Part shown: positions 22,438 through 33,179 of the stretch, in pieces
Layout of the letters: each line of letters opens with the position of its first letter
How positions within the stretch are numbered: the first letter of the stretch is position 1
DNA from: Sesamum alatum
Lineage: Eukaryota > Streptophyta > Magnoliopsida > Lamiales > Pedaliaceae
Reading direction: 5' to 3'
Length of the DNA: 64,000 bases
Assembly (NCBI GenBank): GCA_034509735.1
Contig: JACGWO010000008.1
Location: 14,643,864 to 14,707,863 of the forward strand
The notes under the pieces: generated by a model
What the model saw: only the letters and a program-made list of their open reading frames with translations
Database searches by the model: none
What the model was told of the DNA's origin: nothing
Position numbers and translations under genes: made by a program

Positions 22438-24283
22438 TTTGCCACATAGGCTTTTCAATATCATCAAGGGGTATTCATCTCATAATTACGTTTGGTTCCC
22501 ATCACTCCCTCGTTTTCACATATCACCGTTCTAGTAAGCCACTAGTCACACAAAAGTTCATACCAACACATTATCATTTGTAAGCACCAACAACATATTA
22601 TTCGACAAATAGAATATTTCAACATAGTTCATCATTTCACTTTCACGATACAATCATGCGAAATAATCATCAACCACTCACGTAATTCACAATAGCCCAG
22701 TTCCAGCACAATCACAGACTTACATAAACGTAATATCACAAAAAAACAAAATGCAACATATATAAAAAAGGAATGTGTATCATCATCACTAATTATTACT
22801 TACACAATACTAATAGGAAAAAATGAACATATACAGATCGTGCTAATTATTTACTTACCTCGATTTGACCACGATTCAATTAGTAAAAATGATGTGTTCA
22901 GTCTCGTACGTTGTTCTTGTGTCCTATAATGAGTTACAGGACATATGGTTAATATATTGATAATATTGTAATTCCCCAATAATGCATTAGACATTATTCA
23001 GACACTTCTCACTAATCTTTTAATATCTTGTTCTACAAAATTCAGATCCTTAATCCATTTTCTTCTAATAAAATTAGACTCGATTATATTTCCATCAGTA
23101 TATATATTGTTATATTAAAATCAAGTTTTATATCATTTAAGAATTTCCTTTACCGCCCTTGAATCTGTTAATCCCGCCAGCATGAGCATTGCTCACTAAT
23201 TAAATCATAACTGTAATTATAATGATCCAATTTAAAAAACTGTTTTATTATGATAAACTAGACATACTAAGGTTTCCAATGGTATAAAATATTTATATTA
23301 AATCATACGAATAAATTTGTTTATAATCTCTCTTATTCCTATTCATGGTTTTCTTTGACAGAATCTGTGTACCAACTTATAAATTCTACCCATACCAAAA
23401 TAAATTGGATACAGGCCTTATTTTTTCCCCAAACACTATCATATGTCTAAAGTTTCACTTAAAACAATAATAATACGAATTAAATTTATAAATAGTGAGT
23501 TATTCGGGTTTTAACACAACCTATTTTGTGCTACCATAGATCTACAACCTCTACTTTAAAATTTTCCCAAAATTCGCATACTCATTAAAAAATTATGATA
23601 TTTACAGAATACGATATAATACGTGTCTAGTTTCATTTTTCGAAAGAATTATACAAATTTAACCATTATAACTCAAGTTACAAAGTAACACACTTAGTCT
23701 GGATTACCGCATAAATAGGGCAACCGAATGTTTGATCATTTTTACCAATTGAAATGAAGGATTTAGCTTCTACTCAAAACTACAAAGTTTTAGTATACAT
23801 CCTAAAGTTTTTATTTGCGCAAGAAACAGTAAATTTGGTCCAGTTTAGCGCAAGAAAATCATTAATTACCGAGACTAATTTGCACAGAAATTTTCCAGAT
23901 TAAATTATTCCAAAATTTCATTCCCTTTTTAATAAATATAATATTTTCAAATATAATTTTCTAATATTCCTATCTAATTTTTCTATCAATTTCTCAAATA
24001 TAATTTTCAAACCGATTAAATTGAGCAAATCAATTATAGAAATGATTAAATCTACTGAATTAAGTAGTTTAAGTTACTAATTATAACACCCCTAATTCAA
24101 TTGAGACATTTCACCAAGCACTAATTTAAAAATAATAAATTTCATAAAATTTTCCAATTAAACACTAAATTGGATAGTATAAAACATATTTAATAAATGG
24201 ATTAATTAAATAATATAATTATATAAATTAATAATAATTAAAATTAGAAAATTTCTTACCTCAATTTTTCGGCAGAGTCTGTT

Positions 24284-24384
24284 TGAGTGTGTGTGTGTGT
24301 TTGTGAAGTGTGTTTGTGTGTGTGTTTGTAAGTGTGTGTGAGTGTGTGCGGGTGCTGAGTGTGTGTGTGTGTGTGTGTGATTTT
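24284..24384. repeat. (GT)n microsatellite, interrupted
   Basis: Alternating GT runs with TTTGTG, GAAGTG and GGGTGCTGAG interruptions. It lies near the right side of the LTR-like insertion, followed by a short GC-rich block and T- and A-rich tracts at 24437-24481. Confidence 0.9.
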
Positions 24385-24481
24385 TTAATAAAGAAAGGGG
24401 GTGGGGCGGGCCATCATTATCCCACCCCCTTTTTCCTTTTTTTTTTTTATATTTAATAAACTTTTTTTTTAAAAAAAAATT

Positions 24482-24673
24482 ACTAGTAAAGTTTTGCAAG
24501 AGTTGTTTCACTTGTCAGGGGTTTCACTATATATGTCCCCTGCATACTGCCCCCCAAAGTGATGGTCAAATTGAGAATATTAGTCAGTGTTTAGAAAGTT
24601 ACCTAAGATGCATTTATCACCAAAAGGCAAGGAAATGGGGAAAGTAGCTTACTTCAGCTGAGTATTGGTTCAA
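24482..24673 (+). pseudogene. Gypsy A integrase, middle part
   Basis: Resumes with TSKVLQELFHLSGVSLYMSP, then AYCPP, matching F.S.FW.EL..L.G..L..S.AYHPQ.DGQ.E. It runs on through KLPKMHLSPKGKEMGK to about 24665. The segment holding the second catalytic Asp (VSDRD in relatives) is missing and fell in the deleted part. Confidence 0.8.
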
Positions 24674-25530
24674 GAGTAAATTACATTTTTTGGTCATATA
24701 AGTGGACTCGTTTTCAATTTTGTCCCATTATGTGGAGAATTCACACATTACATCCTATATGTCAATTCTTTTTTCCAATTTCAGGACTAAAAAAGGCTTT
24801 CTATTAATTGCCAACAACAAAATGAAGATTACATATCCTAATTTACAACCTAATATTGCCGAAAAATGGGAAAATTGGCGGCACAATGAACATTCATCCC
24901 CACCACAAGTAAAACATATCCTCACAAACAATGAGAAAATTTCAACCAAACTAATATTTAAACAACACCATGAAAAAATCAAAAATTAAATTAAAATAGT
25001 TTGCATTCGTTGCATTTGTGAAATCTTGTCCTCCATTCTATTCAACCTCCTACGTAATTCATGTATGATGACTTGCTCTTGCACGCATCGGTGGGTCTTC
25101 CCAAATAAAAAACCACACCTAATTCATTTTTTCGAACACCCAAAACAACCTTCAACCTAGATTATCGTCGATTCATAAGGTTATCAAACTTGCAACCCTT
25201 CTACAGTGGCAAAACACTATATTCTTTGCAGCCATGTTTAGTTTTTGGTTCCTACTAAATTGATGAAAAAAAAGAAAGAAATAAACTTTTATGAGAGGAA
25301 GAACAAGGAAGAATGATTTTCCTTCAAAATTTGTTGTTGGTTGGTACATTTTCCTCCAATTGATGCAACTTTACGGATTTCTACTGTTCCGTTAAGCACT
25401 TAACGGAACTTCCATATGTGTCTTGAAATTAGAAAAAATGGACATATAGGTTGTAATGTGTGAATTCCCCACAATATGGGACCACAATTGCAAAAGGGTC
25501 CACTTATGGGACCAAAAATATAATTTACCC
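24674..25530. mobile_element. Mutator-like MITE with perfect 10-bp target duplication
   Basis: An 857-bp element with inverted arms of roughly 90-100 bp. The left edge is GAGTAAATTACATTTTTTGG. The right edge inverted is GGGTAAATTATATTTTTGGT. The 10-mer ATTGGTTCAA occurs at 24664-24673 and again at 25531-25540, directly outside the arms. Removing the element restores the gypsy integrase reading (AEYWF..NTNF). The length of the duplication and the long TIRs place it with Mutator-like elements. No transposase sequence is visible inside. Confidence 0.92.
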
Positions 25531-25540
25531 ATTGGTTCAA

Positions 25541-25920
25541 CACTAACTTCCGCACAAGCTTGAAGATCACTCCTTTTCAAGCACTATATGGATATCCTCC
25601 AAACCAACTCTCAGTTGGAGCTTATCTACAGAATCACCATAGTGATGTTGTGGAACTGATGCATGAGAGGGTCAAGGTGTCGCAATTACTAAAACATAAT
25701 CTAGAAAGTGCACAACAACGAATGAGACATCATGCTAAGAATAGCACGATTGGAAGGTCGAGCTTCAATGTGAGAGATTATGTATTTTTGAAATTGCAAC
25801 CTTACATACATACAACTTCAATGGCTATGATGAGGAAATTGTAGTTATCTTCTTAATATTTGGTCCTCACGAGAGGATTTAGATAATATCAGTTGTGGCT
25901 TATAAGTTTGCATTACCCCA
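25541..25920 (+). pseudogene. Gypsy A integrase, C-terminal part
   Basis: Reads SLKITPFQALYGYPPNQLSV, then GAYLQNHHSDVVELMHERVK and QLLKHNLESAQQRMRHHAKN, the S...TPF...YG..P......... and ..R......L...L..AQ.RM...A block. It continues with FNVRDYVFLKLQPY (F.VGD.VFLKLQPY). Beyond 25844 the frame shifts to VVAYKFALPQ near 25890, the VAY.L.LP block of the integrase tail. Confidence 0.85.
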
Positions 25921-26194
25921 ATACATCAAACTTACCCCCAGGCGCTTTGAAATGGGGGTCTTTCGTTCACTTTTCGTATGTATTAGCTTGGCTTCTTTCC
26001 AAACCAAGGAGGTATTTTGGCGGACACATGCATGTAGAAAGGCCGACGACTACATAAGCTGAAAGGCTACAACTGCTAGACAAGTCAGAAGCGACTAGCT
26101 TCTATTCTCGTTGGGAATGGATATAGATGGAAATCTATAGATCGTAGTAGTTTTCCAACCTCTCTAACTTACATAACATATAATTTAACTTCAT
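25921..26194. other. Unidentified insertion or divergent block in gypsy A
   Basis: About 270 bp separates VAYKFALPQ from DSVHVSLLKEKIGAKYFPST, which are nearly adjacent in related proteins (compare element B, where ALPPDSRIHPVSDVPLLKKK is continuous). The block has no motif I recognise. It contains GGAGGTATTTTGGCGGACAC near 26010, which looks like a fragment of another retroelement's 3' region. No TIRs or target duplication seen. Confidence 0.4.
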
Positions 26195-26292
26195 GACAGT
26201 GTCCATGTCTCATTGCTGAAGGAAAAGATAGGAGCTAAGTATTTCCCTTCAACCACACTACTTGAAATTTAGGAAAAAGGAGTTTATAAAAT
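26195..26292 (+). pseudogene. Gypsy A pol tail, before the CACTA MITE
   Basis: Reads DSVHVSLLKEKIGAKYFPST, then T-L-L-E and KGVYKI, corresponding to element B VPLLKKKIGAKYFPSVNLPE. The reading resumes after the MITE at 26608. Confidence 0.78.
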
Positions 26293-26607
26293 TACTAGAA
26301 GAAAATTTACTATTGACTACAATTTTATTGGCTATGAACTAAAACCATGGTTTATAATTATAATAATCATAGTTAAACAAAAACTGATGCAAAAACCTAG
26401 ATTATCCACGATGAAATTATTTTTTCCATAGCTATGAGCCATAGCAAATGTTTTTGCCATGGCTTGTGGCCATGATAAATGTTTTAGCCACACACGCAAA
26501 AACTACGGCCAACAAACGTTGCATGGCCATGATGAATGACTATTTACTACGACTATTTATTTTTAACCATGACAATTAGCCATGGTTAAATTAAAGTTCT
26601 TCTAGTG
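26293..26607. mobile_element. CACTA-type MITE in gypsy A
   Basis: A 315-bp non-coding element. The right end is TTCTTCTAGTG. The left end is TACTAGAAGAA, the same terminus with its first base changed from C to T. Arms show matching CCATGGTTTA/TAACCATGG and GGCCATGAT blocks. Removing it joins KGVYKI to PVAIVARRLTHKNYVVVPLV of the gypsy chromodomain-like tail. The expected 3-bp target duplication is not visible. Confidence 0.7.
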
Positions 26608-26800
26608 CCTGTTGCAATCGTAGCAAGATGATTAACTCACAAAAATTATGTTGTAGTACCTCTGGTGTTGATTCAATGGTCATATAACTCCAGGGAACAA
26701 GCAACTTGGGAGGATTATTTAGCATAGAGTCCAGATTTTTAAGGTTTGATCCTTGCGGTGAGGATCGAAAAATGAAAGAAAGAATGTTTGTGTGATCAAT
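26608..26800 (+). pseudogene. Gypsy A chromodomain-like C-terminus
   Basis: Reads PVAIVARRLTHKNYVVVPLV, then LIQWSYNSREQATWED, the P..VL.RR....G......VLVQW.......ATWED signature of chromovirus integrase tails. It then shifts frame to RFDPCGEDRK near 26740. In chromoviruses this end guides integration towards heterochromatin. A partly matching tail is seen in element B at the right edge of the window. Confidence 0.8.
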
Positions 26801-26873
26801 TAAATGGAGCTTTAAATGAAAGCCGTCAGATGACAATATTCCATTTGAGCAGATTGTATTTTTTATTTCAAAT

Positions 26874-27900
26874 CACTACAAGAAAATCAGAAATTAGCAA
26901 CAAAATTTTTTTGCAATAGTGATAATTATTTTTTCGCAATAATGAAATTTAAAGTTTTAATAGAGATAATTATTTTGTTAAAATTTTAATTAGCAATAAG
27001 TGACACATGTATAATGACAACTTTATAAACAATTTGTGTCACTAATAATTACCTAGTGACAAGAAATTATTGTCACTCGACATATATTCTTTGTGACAAC
27101 TTTAAAACTGTTACTTGATATAATATTATATTTTTTTTGTAGTGAATTCTATTTATAGTTTCAATTCCTTAAATATATACACTTTACATGTACAATTTTT
27201 TTCTTTATAATAAAACTCAATATGTAGTTTTTATATATGTAATCTGCATATATATACTAATCGTATATATATACAATTTCTTCAAGGAAGAAAATGGAGA
27301 TGAAAGAGAGTTTTCTGGTGAAGTGGGTTCTCTGTCTGAAGATGGAGACGGGGGTTTCCTAACGATGGGGAAACTGGTGGACAACCAAACGACGAGAAGG
27401 CGATACAGGCGGCTCCGGCGAAGAATTTCACGGCAGGGTGAAGCTTCTCCTTTGTCTGAGAAAGAGAGAAAGTTGTCTAAAATTCGAGAGGGGGGGGGGG
27501 TGTTTGTCTGAAATGTCGAAGGGGGAGGGTGGGGGGCTTTGTCTGACTTCCAAAAATTTTAATCTTATTTGCTAAATGTGTAGGCATTTTCTTTTTGAAA
27601 TACTTTTTTACAAAAATAAAGTTGGAGGGAACAAATTTTAGCTTGGAGCCAATCTTTTCCCTACTATGAAAAAATATTTGTTGCAAAAAGTCACAAAACG
27701 ATGTCGTTTTATGTCCTTCTTTTTCTTATAAAATACGACTGCTTTAGTAACAAAATAGAATCGTAGCGAAAGCACAAAACGACGTCGTTTTGTATGAAAC
27801 AATTGCTACGGGCTAAATTTTGTAGTAAAAAATAGCATTTGTTACGGAGATCTTATTGTAGCAAAAAGTTTGGTAGCAACAAGCATATTTTCTTGTAGTC
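26874..27900. mobile_element. Non-autonomous CACTA element (1.03 kb)
   Basis: Ends are CACTACAAGAAAATCAGAAA on the left and the inverse TTTTCTTGTAGT on the right (last base C instead of G). CACTACAAGAAA is the standard plant CACTA terminus. Inner subterminal blocks include TAGCAACAA and repeated TTGTTGCAA-like pieces. The interior has short ORFs (27188-27511 plus) without a recognised domain. It carries a near-palindrome, CAAAACGATGTCGTTTTATG, near 27694 and a perfect one, CAAAACGACGTCGTTTTG, near 27776. No clean 3-bp target duplication. Confidence 0.78.
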
Positions 27901-28124
27901 GCGCCTACAATGAGCAAGAACTGAGCTAAAATATTAATGTCAACATAATGTTATTTGAAAAAATCAACCAAAAGATTCGATTATAATGATGGTGAGATCA
28001 GAGATGATATAATCTTCTCAAATATTTGTAACCAAAAAAATGATCTTGGACCATGTTTGAAGGGGCAACATGTTTGTGAGACGGACAAATAAAGCTTAAA
28101 CTTTCTCAAGGAAGAACTTGGTGG
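27901..28124. other. Short spacer before the Tekay-like element
   Basis: No gene or repeat recognised. It is the flank into which the Tekay-like element inserted, and continues on the other side at 38269. Confidence 0.4.
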
Positions 28125-28129
28125 AATGC
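28125..28129. repeat. Target site duplication AATGC, left copy
   Basis: AATGC lies directly outside the left LTR, and the same five bases follow the right LTR at 38264-38268. A matching 5-bp duplication is expected for Ty3/gypsy integration and shows that the element is one insertion with both ends in place. Confidence 0.9.
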
Positions 28130-30389
28130 TATCACGCCCCGAATCTCAGGCATGACACGGCAGCATCACTAAATCGAAATAATTTGTGATACTAAGCCAA
28201 AAGTAAACAATCTCGAAATACCTGTGATCTTAGAAGCGAAATACCAAAACCATTATCTGAATAATAAAGCCAATAAATCCTTAATTGAAATAATTCGAAA
28301 CTAAAGGCGAAATCCTTATACAGCCAAGTTGGTTAACATATAATGAATCAAAACAAGATCCTCGAGAATTAAACATCTAATGTAATCACCATCCCCAATA
28401 TTGTTCCTCGTCCGTCCCTTCCTCTAACTCATCTGCAAAACATATTATACGTATAGGGAATGAGTGACTAATTGCCCAGTAAATGGGTTTTTCCTTTCTA
28501 TTGACTTGAGCACACATAATTATATAATGTCATTCAGCAAGTAAAATTCGGCTATTGAGGATTTTCAAGGAAACGAGTGTAAGAATAGTTCGAAACATTT
28601 AAATTGCATGCGGAATAGACATTCACATTGAAACCAATAAAACATAAACTTGCAATCTACTTAGAGTGGCTCCGATATTGCAAACAACAAAAGTTCGACA
28701 AAATAGGATTTCTTGTATGCTCGGAAATATTAAAGTCCATTGGTTTAACTGATCAGTTCCTTAACCTTAGATCGCGTTAAGGTGGACGAGATGCCGTTTT
28801 AGCCTCCGGCCAGGCCCCACTTAACACCAGTAGGCGGGTCAGAACATATTACCATAGCCATAGCCAAGCCCTACTTAACACCAGTAGGCGGGTCAGAAAT
28901 ATTGTCACTACCACAGTAGTGCCCCACTTAACACCAGTAGACGGGTCAGAAATATATCGAGACTAGCCCCTAAGCCCAATTTGGTCTTAATAATTTCCGA
29001 GCAACAATTTAAATCATACTTGTACTCAATTATAACAAAGAGTTCCAAGATTTCAACTAAGAACACATATATTCAGTGAAGGTAAAAACGTATTTACGCA
29101 CAACACAGCATTACATAAATATATACAAATAAGCATGCTAAAAAATCGGAATATATATACGTATATATAAAAGAGGTATTTGAAATAAAATTCTTCATAC
29201 GAGTAATAATTTTTAGAGAAACACGATAGAAGGGAAAGCCCATTTACCTATATCATTGGTTCGTCAAAGTTGAAATCTAGTCCAAAAGGCTCGTGCCCTA
29301 AAAATAAAATCATATATATTTTTGTTATTATTAAATATTATTGATCTATGTGACAGATGCACTCAGTATTCCCCTCTATATTAAGCAACTATACTAATTA
29401 ACGGATGGGGGAAATTGTCTTATCAGTAATTATAAAGAATGTTAAATCGACCACCACTGTGCAAGCTACTACAGTTTGAAATTGGACAAATACAACAAGG
29501 TAAAAAAAACAAAGCAAGAAACATGCACTCTAGCCTCTGTAGAAAATGATTGCACTAACAAATAATATTTGTTTAAGGCTTAAGATCTATCCCAAGGCAA
29601 TTCCTTCCTCAAATATACTCAACGCATCATGTACTCTACTGTCTGTAGAAAAGGATTGCACTAAAAATAATATTTATTTAATGCCTAAGATCTATACTAC
29701 ATATAATGTCATTAAAAAAAAAAACACTCACCTCTGTTCACCGCCGGTAGAGCACTGCCCTTTCAATTTTTGTTTATTCCTACTCACTCTCTCGTTTTTT
29801 TGCGGCGTCTCAATAGTTCTCACCATTTCCACTCTCCAACATGGCTCTCTCTATATATATGTAGCGTGTGTACCCTAATAACCATATATATAGACTTTAA
29901 TACTTAGCAACTTCTATATTACTTGATTCCTCCTATAAAACTAAAAGAGGTTTATAATACATTCTAACACACTAATTATAAATTCTAATTATATAATTAT
30001 AAGACTAAAATATATTCTATTTATCTGAGAAAAAAAAAAAAGAAGTGTTACGTCGTGGCATGCTTAAATAAAATGATCTAAGTACTATCTTTGTCACCAA
30101 CGCTAATGAGATTATGTCATAACATGATTAATGAAATAACGACTATATTTATATGTAACCTACCTCGTGAGTCACGGTGGTCAATTCCTCCTTCGAATTA
30201 TCTTCTTTGGAACCATTTGAATTTTCTAAAATGGAGGACTATGTCAATTTGATTGTAACTTATAAGTAAAATAAGTAAAAATTATTCTCGATATGATACG
30301 ATATATGTATATGCTAATCTATCGCCCTAATAATTTATTTTTATTAGTAACTTATGCTCTACTGTGAAAGAACGGGGTCGGGTATTACA
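28130..30389 (-). repeat. 3' LTR of the Tekay-like element
   Basis: On the plus strand it runs from TATCACGCCCCGAATC to GGGGTCGGGTATTACA (terminal TG mutated to TA at the left). It is homologous to 35994-38263 along its whole length. Its right end touches the PPT at 30390. Contains the three-copy tandem repeat at 28815-28953. Small ORFs inside the LTRs (29546-29878 and its counterpart) are present in both copies and look incidental. Confidence 0.93.
28815..28953 (-). repeat. LTR tandem repeat, about 54-bp spacing, three copies
   Basis: Three copies of ACTTAACACCAGTAGGCGGG followed by TCAGAA, spaced about 53-55 bp, each joined by a different spacer. The same three copies are in the other LTR at about 36678-36820, so the repeat predates this insertion. 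Function unknown. Confidence 0.85.
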
Positions 30390-30408
30390 TTCTCCCCCCC
30401 CCCCCCCT
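30390..30408 (-). other. Polypurine tract of the Tekay-like element
   Basis: The minus strand reads a run of 14 G preceded by AA and followed by AGAA, directly next to the 3' LTR. This is the plus-strand primer site for reverse transcription. The long homopolymer could also be a length-variable or assembly-sensitive position. Confidence 0.8.
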
Positions 30409-30442
30409 TATGGTGAGTTTCGTCCTCGAAACTCGACGTACC

Positions 30443-30894
30443 TTAACTTTGAAAGAATTCTGGGTATCGCGTACGTATAGCTTCTTCCAACTCCCAAGTT
30501 GCCTCTCGCTCAGTGTGAATAGACCATAATACTTTGACGTAGGGGATAATTCTTCTTCGTAGTACTTGCTCTTTACGATCCACTATTTTCAATGGGAACT
30601 CTTCATAATTGAGGTTTTCTTTGAGAAGTAGGGGTTCAGGCTCCAAAATATGGCTCGGGTCAGGTAGGTATTTTCTCAGTTGAGAAACGTGGAAACGTTG
30701 TGCACTTGAGACAATGTTGGTGGTAGTGCTAGCCGGTACGCTACCCTTCCTACTTTGTCAAGTACCTCCAAGGGCCCTATATATCGAGGACTCAATTTTC
30801 CTTTTTCTCTAAATCGCATAACCCCACGTGTGGGGGAGTCCTTAAGGTAGACCTTCTCTCCTGGGTGAAAGACCTTCTTTTCATATCTGCCCAA
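30443..30894 (-). pseudogene. Tekay-like integrase tail and chromodomain-like C-terminus
   Basis: Frame 30676-30894 reads VFHPGEKVYLKDSPTRGVMR, then FREKGKLSPRYIGPLEVLDK and VGRVAYRLALPPTLSQVHNV, the F..G..V.L......G..RF...GKL.PR..GP..IL...G..AY.L.LP block. After a short break the 30443-30646 frame reads PLKIVDRKEQVLRRRIIPYV, then VLWSIHTEREATWELEEAIR, the P..I.D...K.LR....P.VKV.W......ATWELE......YP.LF tail typical of Tekay/Del chromoviruses. Confidence 0.9.
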
Positions 30895-31016
30895 CTCTTT
30901 TGCCGATCTTGAGCTTCCTTAAGCTTCTGGTGGATTATTTCCACCTTCTCAATTGTTAGTTGGACTAACTCTGGTCCAGTAATTCTTTTCCCTCCAACTT
31001 CATCCCAACATAAAGG

Positions 31017-31607
31017 CTATCTACACTTCCTCCCGTATAATGCTTTGTAAGGAGCCATACCGATGCTACTGTGATAGCTGTTGTTATACGAAAACTCTAT
31101 TAGAGTCACGTAGTCCCCCCAATTACCCTTGAAGTCCAATACGCATGCTCTAAGCATGTCCTCAAGAGTTTGGATTGTTCTCTCAATTTTACTATTGATC
31201 TGAGGGTGATATGCGGTTCTAAGTTTTACGTTTGTCCCCATAGCTTGTTGGAAGCTATTCCAAAATCGAGATGTGAATCGAGGGTCCCTATCGGATACAA
31301 TGCTCACTAGAATGCCGTGTAATCTCACTGTGTCCTCGATATAAATAGCTGCTAGCTTATCTAGGGTGTAAGTAGTGCGTACAGGGATAAAATGGGCTGA
31401 CTTGGTCAAGCGGTCCACGATTACCCATATGGAGTCATGTCCTTGTCGTGTACGTGGAAGACCCATTACAAAATCCATGGTGATATGTTCCCATTTCCAC
31501 TCGGGAATCTCTAGAGGTTGTAGCCACCCACCAGGTCTTTGGTGTTCTGCTTTAATCTTTTGACAATTCAGACATCGTGCCACGAAGTCTGCTACATCTC
31601 TTTTCAT
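31017..31607 (-). pseudogene. Tekay-like integrase core
   Basis: Reads MKRDVADFVARCLNCQKIKA at the N-terminus (M..D...YV..C..CQ..KA, zinc-binding), then HITMDFVMGLPRTRQGHDSI with catalytic Asp of MDF. VSDRDPRFTSRFWNSFQQAM carries the second catalytic Asp. The third acidic residue is the E of KIERTIQTLED. WGDYVTLIEFSYNNSYHSSI closes the core. The 197-codon frame is intact, but LHGILVSIVSD and HPQINSK differ from the usual LHG.P..IVSDRD and HPQ.DGQ.E, so activity is uncertain. The rest of pol is broken. Confidence 0.93.
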
Positions 31608-31630
31608 GCCACTCCATCAAAAATTCCTTT

Positions 31631-32080
31631 TTAGGTCACAATACATCTTTGTACTCCAGGATGAATGGAAAGTTTTGAATTGTGTGCCTCCGCTAATATA
31701 TCCCTCCTTAAGTCCCTATGGTTTGGAACACAAAGTCTTCCTTTAAAGTATAGAGTCCCATCATCCCCAACTTGAAACTCAGGAGCTAGACCTGTCTTGA
31801 CTTTCTCTTTTAGGATTCTCAATTCCTCATCTGAATCTTGGGTAGTTTTTATCCTCTCGTTAATGGGAGTTTGGGTCCTCAAGGCTGCTAGGATCACCTC
31901 TATCGACTCTACCACCTCTAATTCCAATGCCTCGAATTGTCTAGCTAGCATTGCGGCTAAGGCCCCACTAGTTTTTCTACTTAAAGCGTCTGCCACCCGA
32001 TTTTCCTTCCCAGGATGATAGTTGATAGTTAAATCATAATCTTTAATTAACTCTAACCATCTCATCTGCCTCATGTTCAA
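31631..32080 (-). pseudogene. Tekay-like RNase H end and integrase linker
   Basis: Starts with MNMRQMRWLELIKDYDLTIN, then YHPGKENRVADALSRKTSGA, the RQ.RWLE...DYD..I.YHPGK.N.VADALSR block at the end of RNase H. The following 100 residues (VILAALRTQTPINERI and onwards) are the usual linker with LCVP....LR..IL.EAH.S..S.HPG, then the zinc-binding start of integrase in a new frame at 31607. Confidence 0.9.
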
Positions 32081-32098
32081 CTCCTTTTGGGTGAATAA

Positions 32099-33176
32099 TT
32101 ATTTTAAATTTTTATGGTCAGTATATACCTCACATCTTTCCCTATAGAGGTCATGTCTCCAGATTTTTAGGGTAAAGACCACTGCCGCTAGTTCTAGGTC
32201 ATGTGTGGGGTAGTTCAACTCATATGGATTAAGTTTCCTCGAAGCATAAGCTATCACCTTATCGTTTTGCATCAAAACACAACCCAATCCATACGCATCA
32301 CTGTAGATAAAGAACGAGCCATTTTCTGATGGTAAAGCGAGTACAAGTGCTGACGGTAACCTTTGTTTCAATTTGGCAAAACTCCCTTCGCAATCTGAGT
32401 ACCAATCAAATTTTACTCTCTTTTGGGTTAACCGAGTAAGAGGAATTGCTATCTCAGAGAACACTTCTACAAACTCTCTGTAATAACCAGCTAGCCCCAA
32501 AAAGCTATGAACCTCACCTACGTTTGTAGGTCTAGGCCAATCAACTATAGCCTCAACCTTTCTAGGGTCCACAGTCACTCCTTCTCCCAAAATTATATGC
32601 CCCAAAAATGCCACACTCTTGAGCCAAAACTCGCACTTGCTAAACTTAGCATAGAGCTGCTTTTTCCTGAGGGTTTGTAGGACGACCCGAAGATGTGCCT
32701 CGTGCTCTTGTTCACTTGGTGAGAACTTGGATATCATCAATAAATACCACAACAAACTTATCCAAGTGTTATTTAAAAACTCTATTCATTAAGTCCATAA
32801 AGGCAGCTAGAGCATTCGTCAATCCGAAGGGCATCACCAAAAACTCATAATGCCCGTACCTTGTTCTAAAAGCAGTCATTGGTATATCCTCAATCTTTAC
32901 CTTTAACTGATGGTATCCAGATCTTAGGTCTATTTTGGAAAATACTTTGGCTCCCTTCAACTGGTCAAATAGGTCGTCAATTCGAGGTAGGGGATATTTA
33001 TTATTTATGGTGACTTTGTTCAGTTCTCTATAATCAATGCACAATCTCAAGCTTCCATCTTTCTTCTTTACAAATAACACTGGAGCACCCCAAGGGGATA
33101 CACTTGGCCTAATTTGCTTCTTATCGAGGAGTTCTTGTAGTTGTGCTTTAAGTTCCCTTAATTCGGTGGGTGCCAT
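32099..33176 (-). pseudogene. Tekay-like reverse transcriptase and RNase H
   Basis: From 33176 the reading is [60 protein letters not shown], then [20 protein letters not shown] and [21 protein letters not shown] stop follows MNRVFK at 32769. Beyond it [12 protein letters not shown] carries the catalytic pair DD. The frame from 32755 reads [20 protein letters not shown] and [20 protein letters not shown], then RNase H with [20 protein letters not shown] and [20 protein letters not shown]. In that block Ser of the usual DAS is Tyr (SDAY). Confidence 0.92.
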
Positions 33177-33179
33177 TCT

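Larger units (their letters stand above)
21716..24481 (-). mobile_element. Tekay/Del-like LTR (solo or truncated) inside gypsy A integrase
   Basis: About 2.77 kb of non-coding sequence splits the integrase. Its left edge reads TGTAGCACCCTCTAAC at 21724. At 22013-22070 it has CTGCAAAATATTTGCAGAGG, then GTGAGCCTGGAACTCAGTAA. This layout matches the LTRs at 28430 and 36295 (CTGCAAAACATATTATACG, GGAATGAG.GACTAA). A minus-orientation gypsy LTR is the best guess. About 40 codons of integrase are missing at the site, so a deletion accompanied or followed the insertion. I see no CA edge or target duplication. Confidence 0.55.
16858..26800 (+). mobile_element. Ty3/gypsy chromovirus-type element A, split by nested insertions
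   Basis: Pieces of one plus-strand gypsy pol gene occur in correct order: reverse transcriptase 16858-17545, RNase H 20815-21183, integrase 21479-21715, 24482-24673 and 25541-25850, and a C-terminal chromodomain-like tail about 26195-26292 and 26608-26800. The gaps are filled by other repeats. gag, protease and both LTRs were not found. Stops and frameshifts are common in every piece. The protein pieces resemble element B at 62460 much more than the Tekay-like element at 28130, so A and B are one family. Confidence 0.8.

Noticed and set aside
27188..27511. 107-residue ORF within the CACTA element
   Set aside because: Starts in AT-rich sequence and has no domain. It may be a chance frame, or a remnant of a captured exon, but nothing supports a product.
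29546..29878. ORF of 110 residues, with a relative at 37410-37709
   Set aside because: Both lie at the same place in the two LTRs and are copies of each other. No domain or signal. Treated as incidental LTR sequence.
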